Shown here one piece after another: positions 33,648 through 46,399 of a stretch of DNA of 64,000 nt. Position numbers and translations under genes: made by a program. The notes under the pieces were generated by a model. That model was not told where the DNA came from and did not search any database. It worked only from the letters and a program-made list of their open reading frames with translations. Within the stretch, counting starts at the first letter, position 1. Every line of letters starts with the position of its first letter. Source of the stretch: Porites lobata. Lineage: Eukaryota; Cnidaria; Anthozoa; Scleractinia; Poritidae. The DNA is taken from positions 1,687,501 through 1,751,500 of the forward strand of contig CALNXK010000041.1 of the NCBI GenBank assembly GCA_942486035.1, in the 5' to 3' direction.

Positions 33648-34754
33648 CAGTGATAGAAGTGCTAATTGCAAAAAAACAAAAAAAAATTCTACCGTTCGGA
33701 AAGATTACAATTTATGGGTGAGTCCGTTCCATCTAGATATATTCGAACTTGTATGGAAACTTACGATTTGCTCACATTTATCACCAAAATACTGGGAGGC
33801 TACCTGATAATTGTTAAAAAGAATTGCTTTAAATTGCATTTCGAGTTTGACTTTCTTACGGCGCTCTGCTTTAGTAATTATTAAAAAAAAATGCACCCAG
33901 TGGCGTACGCTCGTGAACAGATTCAATTTTCCAACAAACGCTTCATTCAACTAAAATCGGCGACTAAATTCGTGACCTGTCTTAATTTAAAGATATCACA
34001 TGGATAATAGGCTAGCAAAAAATAATCCTTTCGTTTGCCACAAAGCGCTATGTAATAGACGTTATGTAACAGACTACTCAACGACATGCTGCCTCTCTCT
34101 GCAAAAAAGCAACACTGAATTGTACTGAAAGTTCGGATAAAAGAGCGAAAACATAAAATGAGGACCTTTCGAAGACCGAGAGATTGTCATTAGCAATAAT
34201 ATAAATAAAAAGAATTTGGCTGTGACAGATGCATTTTTTTTTCTTTTTGTTATAAAACTAAAAGAAAAGAGCCTCGATTGTTTGGTTGCGTTAATAGCCT
34301 GACTTTTCAAACTTTAAAATAGCATCGCTTTACACAATAGCCTGAGGGGCGTGAAAACTGCTGGCGTTTCAGACTGGAACATTTATTTCAAAAAGAAAAA
34401 GCATAAAAGTAAAATAAGTCAAAGCAGAACAGAACTGCTCCCGTGTATCTCTGCGTGTGCAAATTCTAATTGTTTGTTCGAAGCAAGTTTTAATTAACAA
34501 ATCGGTTGTGAAAATGACTGTTTGCTGCCATGTCGTTTCTCTACAATGATGTAATTTAACAAGATGATACAAGGTCAGCAAGTTTAACCCCACCCAGTTT
34601 TTTTACTCTCACTGTTAATGATATTATGCTGCATCGGTTTTAGACATGGTATTATAATAGACATATTGTTCTGCCCACTATATAATGTTAGCTTTGTTTC
34701 AAAAGCTTTCTGGATTGTAATTGGTTGAAGTAAATTTCGGGTGTGACATTCACT

Positions 34755-34760
34755 TTTATA
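34755..34760 (+). promoter_or_regulatory. Candidate TATA box of FP-A
   Basis: TTTATA in TGACATTCACTTTTATAGC lies about 110 bp before the ATG at 34,867. The same motif and nearly all surrounding bases recur before FP-B at 53,725-53,730. The sequence from here to the ATG (CATTCACTCTGGTTATTTGG and onwards) is almost identical in both genes, as expected for a shared core promoter and 5' UTR. Confidence 0.55.
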
Positions 34761-34866
34761 GCAGCGCACTCAAAGCCAAGTTGCCATTCACTCTGGTTAT
34801 TTGGAAGAGAGCAGATCAGAAACAACAAGAGCTGTAAGGTTTATATCTTACTTCAAGTCTACCACT

Positions 34867-37800
34867 ATGGTAAGTTCTGAACAGTAAAAGATTTTACAAT
34901 ATATTTTTGAATTATTAATTCTTATTGTTGTTTTACTGACTCACGACTCAACTTTACTTCCAGTTCTTGACGGATTATTGATCTAGTTTCGCCAAAATTA
35001 TTTGTATTCCGCAGACTGCAACAAAAGACGTGAAAGATGAAATGAAGATTAAGCTTCATATGGACGGTGATGTTAACGGGTACAAGTTCAAGATTGAAGG
35101 AAATGGACAAGGAAAGCCTTACGAGTAAGTAAAAAAAGTTAAATCATTGAAAGCAGGCTTCAGACCTCATTGCTTCAATTTGGTATGTTCAGAATAGATT
35201 TCAGTGTACATTTTTCGTTTTGCTTGTGTGTAAGAGATTAACCACCAAAAACTTAGTCTCACCTGACCCTATGTCTTTCAGCCATAGCACTGCAGACAAA
35301 ATATGCTATTTTAGTTTCCTAGCCTTTGATCGTTATGGCAATGAAAGAAAAACCTACGAAAGTCTTCAGTAAGGAAGCCTTTTAGACGTTTCTTCCTGAC
35401 CTTGCCAAGAAATCGATAGCTAAAACTTACCTAACCTCGCCATCTATTTTTCACAAGAATTTACGACTAAAAGTTTAAAATTTGTTTTTCTTCAGTTAAA
35501 AATGCCAGATCGCAAGGGCTGAGTGAGTTTTGTACGTTTTTCTAAGCCAAGGAGAATTTACTTGAACAAAAAAAAACCTTTTTTGTCTTTATATCTATTG
35601 TTTTTTTTTATATTTAGGGTTGAACGACACACCCTGTGAGGTGTGGTCAGATCATGAAGTGTCTTGCCATTACACCCCTCTCTTTCTACATTATCATGTG
35701 ATTTCATCAATGTTGCTTTTTCCCAAGCAAGCAGTAGGACTTAGTCAGTGTGAAATACTGAGTTGTAAAAACAAAAAGTCATAATTACTCAGGCAATACA
35801 GTGTTTTAGGATATAAATGAAAGCTCACGATCATGTACCCAGGGAAACTGAACTTCCCCGGAATTTAGCGGTTTGAAACAAACCTTGAGTTATGGCCTTT
35901 CAAAAGAGAAATACTGGCTTACTTGACGTTGATAAGAACTGGGCAAAATTGCGGTCCTATGTGCGTTGCATATAAATTCTACGTTTTCTTACTCAGATTT
36001 GATTTTTTGTCGTTCATGTTTTTTTAGGGGGGTACAAACTATAAATCTTACAGTTACAAATGGCGGACCTCTTCCTTTCGCTTACGATATTCTGACAGCA
36101 GCGTTCGAGTACGGCAACAGGGCATTTACCCAATACCCACCAGACATACCAGACTATTTCAAACAGACTTTTCCTGATGGGTATTCCTGGGAAAGAATCA
36201 TGGAATTTGAAGACGGCGCCAAATGTGAAGTTAAAAGCGTCATCAGGTTAGTAAAATCTAAAATCTGAGCGCAGTACTCAGAACTCAGTACTTTAGTCTT
36301 TTAAGTCGTTCTAGTCCTCCGCCTTTTCATCTAGCTTCGATGTAATTTTTTGCGGTATAAATCGTAGATTCTACCAGTTGAAACTGTCGTTTTTAGCTTT
36401 TCTATCGCCTTCATGCTTTGCTATTACTGGCCAGGATAGTGTCATTGTTTTAAAAATGTTTAAATTACAATTGTAAGGCTCTTTTGCAAACTAGCGTTCG
36501 TAAAAAGAAAAAAAAAGGGGGGGAAGACAACAAATTTTTATCTTTTATTTATGTAGTGCATAAGATGCTAAGAATGTTTTTGGTATCTTCGCATTGTCGC
36601 GTACACTTAATAGTAAATCTCGCCCTTCTTTCATCAGCTTGCCGAAAGCGGGCTGTTTTGAATATAAGATTGTGTTCAATGGGATGGGCTTTCCTCCCAA
36701 TGGTGCAGTTATGCAGAAGAAGACTGTGAAATGGGAGCCATCCACTGAGATGATGTACATGTGTGGTGGGGAACTGAAGGGTGATGTTAACATGGCCCTG
36801 TTGCTTGAGGATGGTAGCCATCACCGATGTGACTTCAAAAGCACTTACAAGTAAGTGTTTACGTCTTAAGTGTTCTGGTGAAACTAACGTAAACAATAGA
36901 AAATGTTTTTTGTGCTTGCATACTGATGTACCTCTTGTTTTGCAAAAAGCTGTTATCAGAAGTGCGAATTTTTCTTGCTAAAAATCAAGGGCACCTAAAG
37001 ACTGATTGTTTTTTAATACGTCAGAAGTGACTTAAGTGGATTTCATTATGATTTAGAATTCTGTTTGGTTAATTTGGAGCTGCCGTACAACTATTAATCC
37101 AGTGTTCAGATGTCTTAAGGGAACTTTCGGTCATTTCGATATTTCTAAGCAATATATAGTGCTCCTTGGAGTAGTATATCTTGCAGTAAACGGCAGTTTG
37201 GAGTTGGGTACCCTTCTGAAGACGTCACCTTAAGCAGAAAAAAAAGATGCCGCATATTTGTTTAAGAGATCGTCCTTAAGCAGTTGAGGAAATTGATAAA
37301 TAAGACAGTTAGCTAGATTACTCGAGTTTCCATCCCCCAAAACTTTTCCATTTAGTAAGTGCTTAAGGGATGATCGCGCGCGCAGCAAAGTCTTGACATT
37401 TCAACTATAATTAAATTCTCTCAGTGCCAATTAACAAGCCTGCAGCCAATCAGAGCGCGCATTCTATCTTAAGGCGCTTACCATTTGTCAGAACTGGCTG
37501 GCCAGACTAGTCCAATCCTAAGGAGAAATGCACTATTAATCAGGGCTATCCAGCCAGATCAGTGTATTCCTAAATGGTATGCTCGGATGTGATGGGCTTT
37601 AGTAAAAATAAGGAATAACGAAAAAATTCTATCAAAAGGCATCGGAATTAAGCCGTTAACTTCAGTTGGTAATTTTAGTATTCGGCTAAAATACATGTTC
37701 GCGCAACCCGATGAAGTACTGTTTTGTGCTGATCTCAGTTCTTTTCTTTTTTGCAGAGCTAAGAAGCCTGGTATTCAGTTGCCGAAATATCACTACATAG

Positions 37801-37907
37801 ACCATCGCATTGAGATTTTGGAGCAAAAAGATAATTACAACCAGGTTGTGCTGTATGAGAAGGCTGCTGCTCGATATTCTCCGTTTCCAGTTAAGGCCGC
37901 CAAATAA
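34867..37907 (+). CDS. GFP-like fluorescent/chromoprotein A, chromophore EYG, five exons
   Basis: Exons: 34,867-34,869 (start codon only), 35,015-35,124, 36,028-36,246, 36,638-36,850, 37,757-37,907. The 696 nt encode 231 aa, the usual length for anthozoan GFP-like proteins. The chromophore tripeptide is Glu65-Tyr66-Gly67 in AFEYGNR. The conserved maturation residues Arg94 (SWER) and Glu216 (LYEKAAARYS) are present, as are Ser146 (WEPSTE) and His198 (YIDHRIEI) by the chromophore. No residue needed for backbone cyclisation is missing, so the protein should mature. EYG is rare; from memory the Heteractis crispa chromoprotein (HcRed parent) also has it. Colour, and whether it fluoresces, cannot be read from sequence. 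FP-B is its close paralog. Tandem AATAAATAAA at the stop codon may serve as a poly(A) signal. Confidence 0.96.
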
Positions 37908-40605
37908 ATAAAAGGCTTATTAAGGGCGAAGAGAAAAAAAGTCTTTCCGTTTTTAAGGCATGTGCTCAGAATAAGTTTTATTACTTTGCATTCAAGAATT
38001 CGTTTCTGGATTTGTTAGAGTATAGCTGTAGAGTTCAAGTAAAACAAAATAATTTTTTTCCCTTTTTTTTTCTTTCTTACTTCTGCAAGATATGATCATA
38101 GAGATATAGTTTGTTAAACTCACTTGTGGACAAATACAATTTGAATACTGTAGCTGGGAATTAAACTTGTTGCAGAATTCGGGCTTTGTGGAGGTTCATT
38201 TGTTTTGTTTGTTCGGCTTGTTTGAAGGTGTTTTACTGCGGACTTGGAGAGTGACTTTTTTCGTTAATACTGTCAACATATCAGTTAATTTCTTCCTTTG
38301 GTTTTTGGAATGCATTGTGGTTGCTTCTAAAAATCTTGTTTCAATTCTTTTGAGACATTTTAGCCCCTTTAAATAATCGATTTTCTAAATTATCTGTTAC
38401 TGGCAGCGGAGAGATATTTACCTTCAACCAGCTTCTGCCGTTAGCCATAAAAAAGCCAAAATATACCCTTCTAAATTCACAGCTGTTTCTCCTACTGAAA
38501 GGGAAGACTGAATGTGATCTTATCGTTTTATATATTCCTCCAAAGATATCCCATCTCTCTCGATGTTCAACTATCAAATAACACTACAATGATGTTTTTA
38601 ATAGAACCTGTACCCTTGACCTAAAAGTAGATTCTAGCTGTTTAATACGTTACACTGGATATTCATGAGATATTTCCACATGGTTCAGCACAAACTGTGA
38701 GACCATTTGACTTACGAGGAATTTTAAAAGTGTATGTTCCGACCCTTCCGTAGCAAAGGCCCGTCAGCGGGAAAAATGTATGGGAGTATCCATCGTTAAG
38801 GTTCATTCAGTCGTGAATATGCAATATGTAAGTAGGTTGAGTATGACTGATCCTGCGTTCAAAACTTTCACAATATAGTCAATATACAAATGCAATAACC
38901 TTTTTGAAGGAGGCTAAGACGCGTTAACATTTTTACCCCAGTGAGGTTTTCCAACTGAAGGTCTGGTAGATAAAACTGATACCCTGGTTAGTTTAAACGC
39001 TGGATAGTGCTATGCACTTAATAAATCGCTATCTGGTGGAGAAATATTCCAACAGTCCAACAGTCCAAGGGCTCATTGTTCTGAGTCTATATTTACCCTT
39101 GCGGTGGATAAGTATATTAGGAAGACCCAATGCTCGGATTTATTCCGTGGCGTATACTGCCCTACTGTGGGGCGTTTATCGTGAACTGACTTCTATACGG
39201 TATATTAAGAACAGACATAAACCTATTTTTGCGGGAAATACTGTTGAGTATTGTCATTCTTGCAGATGTTTTTTGCTTTGGACCTAGTTGAACTAAAAAC
39301 TGAATTCCTGGGTTACCTGAAAAGGAGAGTGCTTTGCAGTCAAGTTATTAGCGCAGCCAGCGCGATTGCAAACAACGACGTTAAAATCAAAGAAATAATT
39401 TCAAATTTTTGCCGGACGACAAAGTGGCTTGGCCGCTTGCCGCTTGTGCATGAGTTTCGCACTAGTATATCAACTTGGCAAAAGAAAAATATGAGACTGA
39501 CTGCTCGCAGTATGGGGCTCGCTCAGTACATGTTTAAGAGAGCTGAAATCGTCCCTTTCTTTCCTTGAGGCCAGGGCAGTAAACAGAGGCTCGGACAACC
39601 TCGTTCCCAGGGTTCTCTCCTACCTTTGGGGCTCGGATTGTTGGGAAATGCCGGACCAACGCAATGATATACAGGGATTCTATGATTGGTCCATGAGTAA
39701 AAATCGATCTGAACAAAATGTCTAAAATGTTTTTGAATATTTGAGAGATACACCCGGTGCTGAGACTTAGGAGAAATAGAAAAAATTAAGTTTCGTTGCA
39801 AATTTCAGACAACTGTATATATTTCACTGAGTTTATTAAGATTATTTCTTTCTCAGGTGTGCACAACGACTTTTGTTAGCACGTGAAATAACTGTGCGAA
39901 GGGCATTCAGTGCCAAGAAAAACTTCTCGGGGATAAACGTTGCATTTCAATTCCCTCAGTCGACTAAGATATTCGGAGTCTTTCTATTAAAGTCACTACG
40001 ATTTTGGGAGGTCGTGTTTTCACATTACCAAAATATTGCCAATATTTCAGGTATAAAAAAAGGTTTCAGCACTAGTTTCCCAATTCCCGGATCCCGATGC
40101 TGCGACCCCTGATCCCAAAAATATGCAAAAACCTCGTTACATCTGTATCCATTCTGTTACACCTTGTAGCAATCGCATTTTATTTCTTTAATTTATGAGT
40201 TAATGCGACGTTTTTTCCGAAATTCTCTTCGAAATCTGAGTGTGATTTTATGGATTTCTTTCATCCCCCAGTTTCCACTCAGAGGAAATCGACCTGAAAA
40301 TAGCATCTTTATCGCCTTCGATAAAGTGAGCTCTGAAGTGTTACTGTCCCTGAGTCCCGGATGCCCTGAGAGCCTGCTAGGCGACAACAACAACAATAAA
40401 AAAGTGACCTTTCGGGTCAACATCACAAACACCTATAACTCATGCACCAATCTTTCGTTGTGGTGTCAAGTAATGCAACGTTGTGTTTTGGAATATCCTA
40501 AGGTGATGATCTGTCAGTGCTCTAGTTTTCGTTTCTCATTCAAGAGTCTCGTTGATCTCGCCTTAATCGCACGTAAAAAAGAAGCCTCGATCAAACAAAC
40601 GTTGC

Positions 40606-40780
40606 AGGGGCGGATCCAGGATTTTTTTTAGGAGGGGTTGCACTCGACTTTTGCTCTACTTCAACACCAGTAAACCACATCGTTTTTTTTTTTCCAGAAT
40701 ACCAGTTGTATTAGAAAACCGCAGGTCATCTCGGGGGGGGGGGGGCGCACCCCCTGCATCCCCCCCCTAGATCCGCCCCT
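40606..40780. mobile_element. 175-bp MITE with 7-bp target duplication ACGTTGC
   Basis: The ends AGGGGCGGATCCAGGATTT and CTAGATCCGCCCCT are inverted. ACGTTGC flanks both sides (40,599-40,605; 40,781-40,787). The paralogous site near 25,108-25,125 lacks the element. A homopolymeric G run (about 40,734-40,745) lies inside. Confidence 0.85.
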
Positions 40781-41205
40781 ACGTTGCTATATTTCCTGCA
40801 TGACTCATGCGAAAATCCTTGTCATCCTTGTCTTTCAATCGGGTCGCGAAAATCAGCGAGCCACGAGAGCCATGCGAGCCATGAGAAGAAATATAGTTTT
40901 ACGAAATTGTAAATGCATGAAAAATGTTTCCTGCTTAGTTCCGAGGTTTTGCTGATGGAATATTGTTTAGAATTACGCAGTATTGATCGACTTTCACTGA
41001 TTAGGGTTAAGTGCTCAGTCTTTACTGACTAGGGTTAAGCACTTGCCTTTATACGGATTATACGGTCAAGCACTGCTTAGGGTTAAGACCCTTTTTAGGG
41101 ATTAGGGTTAAGCGCTTTTTCGTTTATTTTTTTTTTCGCAATACTTGACTTTGCCCTCAAGGGAAGTTTGGGAAGTGATGCATGTGCCGCCGTCAACACA
41201 TAAAC

Positions 41206-43374
41206 ACGGGGGGTGACAACTCTAACAAGGGCTGTTTCGGGAGAAAAACAAATTTATTCCGGGAATCTGGAGATTTTGCCGGGAATCGGGAAACCTGGGA
41301 AATTTTTCGGGAAATATGAGATATTTTCGGGACATTGAGCAAAGATTTGATATTACATGTCATCAAACAATATATATGCAGTGATATGCACCCAGTGTAT
41401 GCGCTGTATTCTATGTATTTTGACACTTGAAAACGGCTGAACTCCCCATTATATGAAAAGACCAATCAGCAACGTTTCCAACTAAAATAGCAAGAAGTTC
41501 GAGTGCGATTGACCACGTGGCAATCGCCAGCGGATTGATACAAGAACCGTACCGGTGCAAGGCACATACTATCAGTTCACACCAGATCCCATCATTCATT
41601 AGTTCAGGGGTATTTTTACGCTGCACGTTAACGAGTTTTAAGAGCACATTCAACTGATTGCATACTGGAAAACTTGAAAGAAGTACGTAAGAAGTATGTA
41701 CGAAAAAAACGAAACTCATTCAACCTTGCTAAACACAAATGAGGCCATAAAAAGTAGTATGTCTGTGAAGACTCTTTAATCATCCTGATCTCGTCGGGGT
41801 CCTTCCGATTTTGCTCGAAAATCCCGAATCCCGATCAATATGCGTTCGGGATAGGAAAATTTCAGATTTCGACAGTTGTTCTGAAATTTTCAAATGAATT
41901 CTTATGATATTTATACAATGACACCACACAGAGTATACTTAGCTGAAAGTGATATTCAGAGCAATTTCAAAAACCGCACAACTTGTACAAAAATAAAATT
42001 GACTACTGTGACGATAGGTTTTGCCCTTCCAGCAACGAATCGGGGAATTGAGCGTAAAGAGAACTCGGGAGACTTCGGCGTACGAACAACAAGGGGGAAA
42101 ACTAACTCGCAACTCGCTTGGCAAGCGGGAAAGGAACTCGTCACAATTCCAAGGTACCGGATCTGCTACAACTGGAAACAGTACAGGACTCAAGCTTGGA
42201 CTTCAACAGTTTAATCTTCCGCTCGTTAACGTAACTTGTACAATCAATTAAATCCGCAATGTAAAATCGTACAAGCCTGTAACTCCGGCCCGCAATGTAA
42301 ATCGTACAAGCTTGTAACTCCGGCCCGCAATGTAAATCGAAAAACAGGAATAATCAGTGCTCTATTTATAACAACCGATCAACCCACTACAACATCACAA
42401 AACAAAAGGAAAGAAGGCTGAATAAAATCAGCTGAACAGCGAAAACAAATCTGGACAAACTCAGTTTAAAACTTCATATGCTAAACTAAATAGCTCAAAT
42501 TAAATGTCAGTCAAGCAACTGAATTTAGGAAGTTTACAAAGAAAGCTGTGTAAAATAATTCGAGTTTCCTTTGCTCAGGATCCCTCAAAATGTCAAAACT
42601 AAAAACTACGAACGGTTGGTATTTGAACAGGCGAAAGATCCAGTTATTCAATGACTAAGCTGTATAATTATTCAGAAACAAATTATCCTTTTAAAAGTAA
42701 ACTTTGAAGTAAAATGTGCATAATTTAAGGGAACTAAAACAACTCAATGCAAATTCAATGTAAATTACGGCTAACACAACTTCAAAGGGAATATTTAAAA
42801 GCTAGATATGAAATTCGAATCAAATAAAGAATAAATGGAAAATCTCTCCTTACACTACTTCTACGCGAAGACACGCCAATAAAAATAAGCAGAGAAAGGA
42901 CAATTGATTTAGAGAACATTTTGGACAGAATTTGTCCTCTCAGAACACTAGAAATGGCGTTTCAGAGCACCAAGATTTCAAAATTTCGGCTGGGGGAGCA
43001 TGCCCCCAGACCCCCCTAGTGGTTGGCCCCTTCACTGCTCGCCTGGTTCATCGATGATTAAAAAACAAAAAAAAAAAAACGATTTTATATACTTAAAAAG
43101 TTTGACAGTCTTTCTGTGTTAACATGATACCCCCTAAACGAAAAAATAACTAAGGTTAGATAATTAACAAGTTACATAATTAACAAGAAGCTACAAAAAA
43201 TCTCTAATCAAGATTTTAATTTTACTTGTTAAAACAATTTTGGGGAGTTAAACATTTATGGGAATTGATCGAATGCCACCGAAAAATTCGGGAGGGTCGA
43301 CGAAATTTCCGGGAGGACATAAAGTTATTCATAGGACTGCCCAAACAGCCTTTGTTAGAGTTGTCACCCCCCGT
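41206..43374. mobile_element. 2.17-kb non-autonomous transposon with 32-bp inverted ends
   Basis: ACGGGGGGTGACAACTCTAA at the left is matched by the reverse complement of TTAGAGTTGTCACCCCCCGT at the right; the pairing extends through AACAA(A/G)GGCTGTTT. The paralogous DNA near 26,170-26,200 runs straight through (GCCGTCAAGACATAG...AGACC). Frames inside (for example 41,411-41,719 reverse) are not recognised. Internal features include CGGGAATC repeats at both ends and a 34-bp tandem repeat. Confidence 0.82.
42256..42340 (+). repeat. 34-bp tandem repeat, about 2.4 copies
   Basis: CGCAATGTAAATCGTACAAG followed by CTTGTAACTCCGGCC is repeated, the first unit having one extra A. It lies inside the 2.17-kb transposon. 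Confidence 0.85.
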
Positions 43375-43449
43375 CAACAGACCTTTTTCATGACCCTACA
43401 GTTCATTTCGTTTTGCATCGGTAGAAATATGTTATTTTGTCAAGCTAAT

Positions 43450-45654
43450 ATATAGATTTAGCCAGGGCTAAAAGCGAGGCTCCCATTAGTAAATTTATAA
43501 TTTAAATTAAACAATAAACTTGTATTCGAATTCCATTAGAGAAAAATAATTTGCAAACAGCCCAAGAGTGAACCAAATCTTACATCGAGTTGATAGCCTC
43601 ATATGTACACTCAAAAACTGGTAATCATCTTTTATCACATTTAAGAGCCGTAATGGCTATTGATCACCGTAGATCAATTAGGCTTAGAAAAAAAACCAGG
43701 CCAACGTTTTGGCGTTCGACAAGTTTACTTTGCAAAATCTTGCCAACAAATCTGGGTGCCTGTAAACCAACCTTTTATACCATGGACAGAAAGCAGTATT
43801 TCACAATACAAATTGCTCTTATTCAATATTCATAAACTGTTAAAAAAATTTTCCAAAATCACCTATACGGCCATCCGGTTCTCACTTTTGTAGTGCGAGC
43901 TGTAGCGAGTGTTTGAATGAACATTAACAGAGTTACGCTCCAAGATAATAAAGAATTTATCATGTTTATTTTTTATTTGATGGTTTAACGCGCGGCATTT
44001 TGAGAACTCCTGCAAGCGATGTTCACTGAACGACTGAAAACAATCGGCATAGCGATTAAAATTGCAAGAGAGACTACTAACAATCAATAAAAGAAATATA
44101 ATTCGGTGAAACATAAACAGAGACAACAATTTTCATTCAGGAAGACAAGTATTAAAGTGTCCCTAAATATCCTGAATCTTCAAGCTTCAAGCTTAAGTTT
44201 GCTGAAGTTTATGTTTTAAGCCAGCTTCCCGGTGTTTGTTTTTTCAAAGACGAACTCGAGGCAAGAAAATCGCTCAAAGCTTTCTTTTCCGGCTGGAATT
44301 ATAACTAAAGATTCTTTGGAACATTTTCTTTCTATTTGCGGTGAGAAACTGTCTAAAGGCTTTTTAAAGTTCTGTAAAATTATATCAAACCAGATACTCG
44401 GTGAGATCGTTGTCTCAAATCTTACAAACGCGCATAAACTAAATTCCCGCATAAACTACGCTCCACTTCATTAAATTAGATACAAAAAACAAACATGAAA
44501 TACAATAATTTCTCTGGCTTACCATTCGAGATTCAGCTCCTGAAAGTTATCAGGTAAAGCCAGTATCGCTTCAGACTTTGCAATCCTCTTACGCATCAAG
44601 CAAGGTGAAAACGAAAACGATGCCATCCGAAATCGGATTTCCGACTTTGACAAGCGACGTTTTCTCAACCAAAAACCCAATAAACAAACTAGCCATGAGT
44701 AACAGAAGACTCCTGATAACAGCTGAATTTCATTTTGTACATCCAGTGGAAAAAGACAGTTAAAAACATCACAAGTTGACACAAAACTCTGTCAGCTTCA
44801 GCTGTCAAAGTAAACAAGATTCAAGATGCTGCATAAATTTTGCGCATGAACTCACCTGTCAAATTTTGACCAATCAGAGCATAAAAATTGGACGTAGAGC
44901 GTGACCAACGCGTGACCATTGTGAGAAAAAACAAAAGCAACTGTCTTCCCTGCCTGTAACAGCTGGCTGAATTTTCACGTCCGATGTCAGTTTGCAATCA
45001 AAATTTTAATTGTGCAGCACATAAACACAACACATTTCATATGAATTAAGAAAAAAAATTGAACTTGAGCCTGCGATTATTTGAAAACTAGTTTACTTGT
45101 CAGCGGATAACTTCAAAAAATACTTGACCTCGACGGGTCGACACCTGAGCCCGCGATACGGTCAAGTGATACTGGTCAGCGGTACTCTGTTTTGACAGCT
45201 GTCAATTGATCAAAACATTGATGTCTAATATGTGTGCATTATCAGTTTTCCTGTGCTCCCAAACTAGTAAAAGTATGAGATTGAACGTTGTTCGCGATCT
45301 AGTAAAACAGTTAACTGGTCAGCGGACAGCTTCCAAATAAATCACGTCACCTCGATGAGTTGACACATGAGCCCGCGATATGGTCATGGGATACTGGTCA
45401 GTGGCTATCCTGTTTGGACAGCTGTCAATTGACCATATTGTTAATGTCCTATATTAACGATGTGGACTTGCCAAGACACGCCTGAGACACCCCTCCCTTC
45501 CTTTTGATAGTCTCCCCTACCCCACCCATACAATCTGTAGACGCGTACGTACGTACGCTCGGTCAATCACGTGACAACCAAACGAAAAGAGGTTGACCAT
45601 ATTCCATGGGTATGGGGCTCTGTCCAACGCGCGCTTCGCGCGCGCGGGAGCCCC
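43450..45654. mobile_element. About 2.2-kb insertion in the FP-A 3' flank
   Basis: The uninterrupted paralog reads TTGTCAAGCTATTAAGATCG (26,257-26,276). Here TTGTCAAGCTA is followed by about 2.2 kb of unrelated DNA before GCTATTAACATCACGG resumes, so GCTA appears duplicated. AGCGAGGCTCCC near the left end and GGGAGCCCCGCT at the right end are imperfect inverted repeats. No transposase is recognised. Frames inside (43,590-43,893; 44,232-44,474; 44,519-44,782 reverse) are short and unrecognised. Confidence 0.65.
45095..45440 (+). repeat. About 222-bp tandem duplication inside the 2.2-kb insertion
   Basis: CAGCGGATAACTTC, ACCTCGACGGGTCGACACCT, GAGCCCGCGATACGGTCA, TACTGGTCAGCGG and GACAGCTGTCAATTGA recur in the same order, slightly diverged, from about 45,318 to 45,440. 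Confidence 0.75.
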
Positions 45655-46399
45655 GCTATTAACATCACGGAATGTTTCAGTATCATTAAACCTTTCGAAG
45701 GCTTTGGGTGTAAAAAGACACCCGGGCCCAACGCTAACTCAGTAGTCAGAGTAGTGAAATTGAGATTGTCCCTCCCCTCCCCTGGCGTTAGACAATTGCA
45801 CTTGTTGCAGTCTTCGGAGGTACACGTATTTCAAAGAAAAGTTGAGATTGTCCCATATCGTCATCTCATATTTTCTTGGTGTTCTTTACTGCATGTTTTT
45901 TTTTTCTTTCGATTAATATTTAATACTCTCCAGAGGTACCTTCATTGAAAAAAAAGTTTATCACATACAACTATCTCAAATTCTATTTTAGATGTTATTT
46001 TAATAGATAACATAAATTCGTGTATCCTGGGTGCCACCAGAGGCTTTGCGAGAAAAAAACCTCTGGTAAAATTCGTGCCCTCTGCGTTACACCCTCATTT
46101 GGCGGTCTTGTTTAATCACCCGGCCGTTAACTCATGATCATGAGCACGTATTCTTAAAAAAAGTAAAATATCACGTGGTGTGACCCTTCTAAAATGCCGG
46201 GAGCAATGCATGAAAGGTCGCTTGTAAGCGTTGAACATCGCCCATCGTCTCGTTTAATTTAAAGCTCAGCACGCCTCTATTTTACTTAGGTAATTAAAAT
46301 TTACGTGCGTAATGACGCGCGTAGCCGAAAACGCGTCAGTGGAAATCAACCTTATAAACTAAAATATAAACAAATGGAACAAATGATAGAAGTGCTGAT

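Larger units (their letters stand above)
38170..46150 (+). repeat. FP-A 3'-flank block (paralog of 20.9-26.6 kb and 57.3-58.7 kb)
   Basis: From the FP-A 3' end to about 41.2 kb the sequence parallels the geneless copy at 20.9-25.9 kb. The first 0.5 kb and 38,580-39,300 also match the FP-B flank. Two large insertions (41,206-43,374 and about 43,450-45,654) split the block; it resumes at 43,375-43,449 and again from 45,655. The frames at 39,012-39,287 and 39,251-39,568 sit in this repeated DNA. They are not conserved between copies and are unlikely to be genes. Confidence 0.75.

Noticed and set aside
36549..36896. Reverse-strand frames over FP-A exon 4 (and the same over FP-B at 55,649-55,996)
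   Set aside because: They are antisense shadows of a well-supported exon; their conservation is explained by the FP coding sequence.
39012..39568. Overlapping 91-aa and 105-aa forward frames downstream of FP-A
   Set aside because: The homologous stretch at 23,600-24,190 has different frames and stops, so the protein sequence is not conserved although the DNA is.
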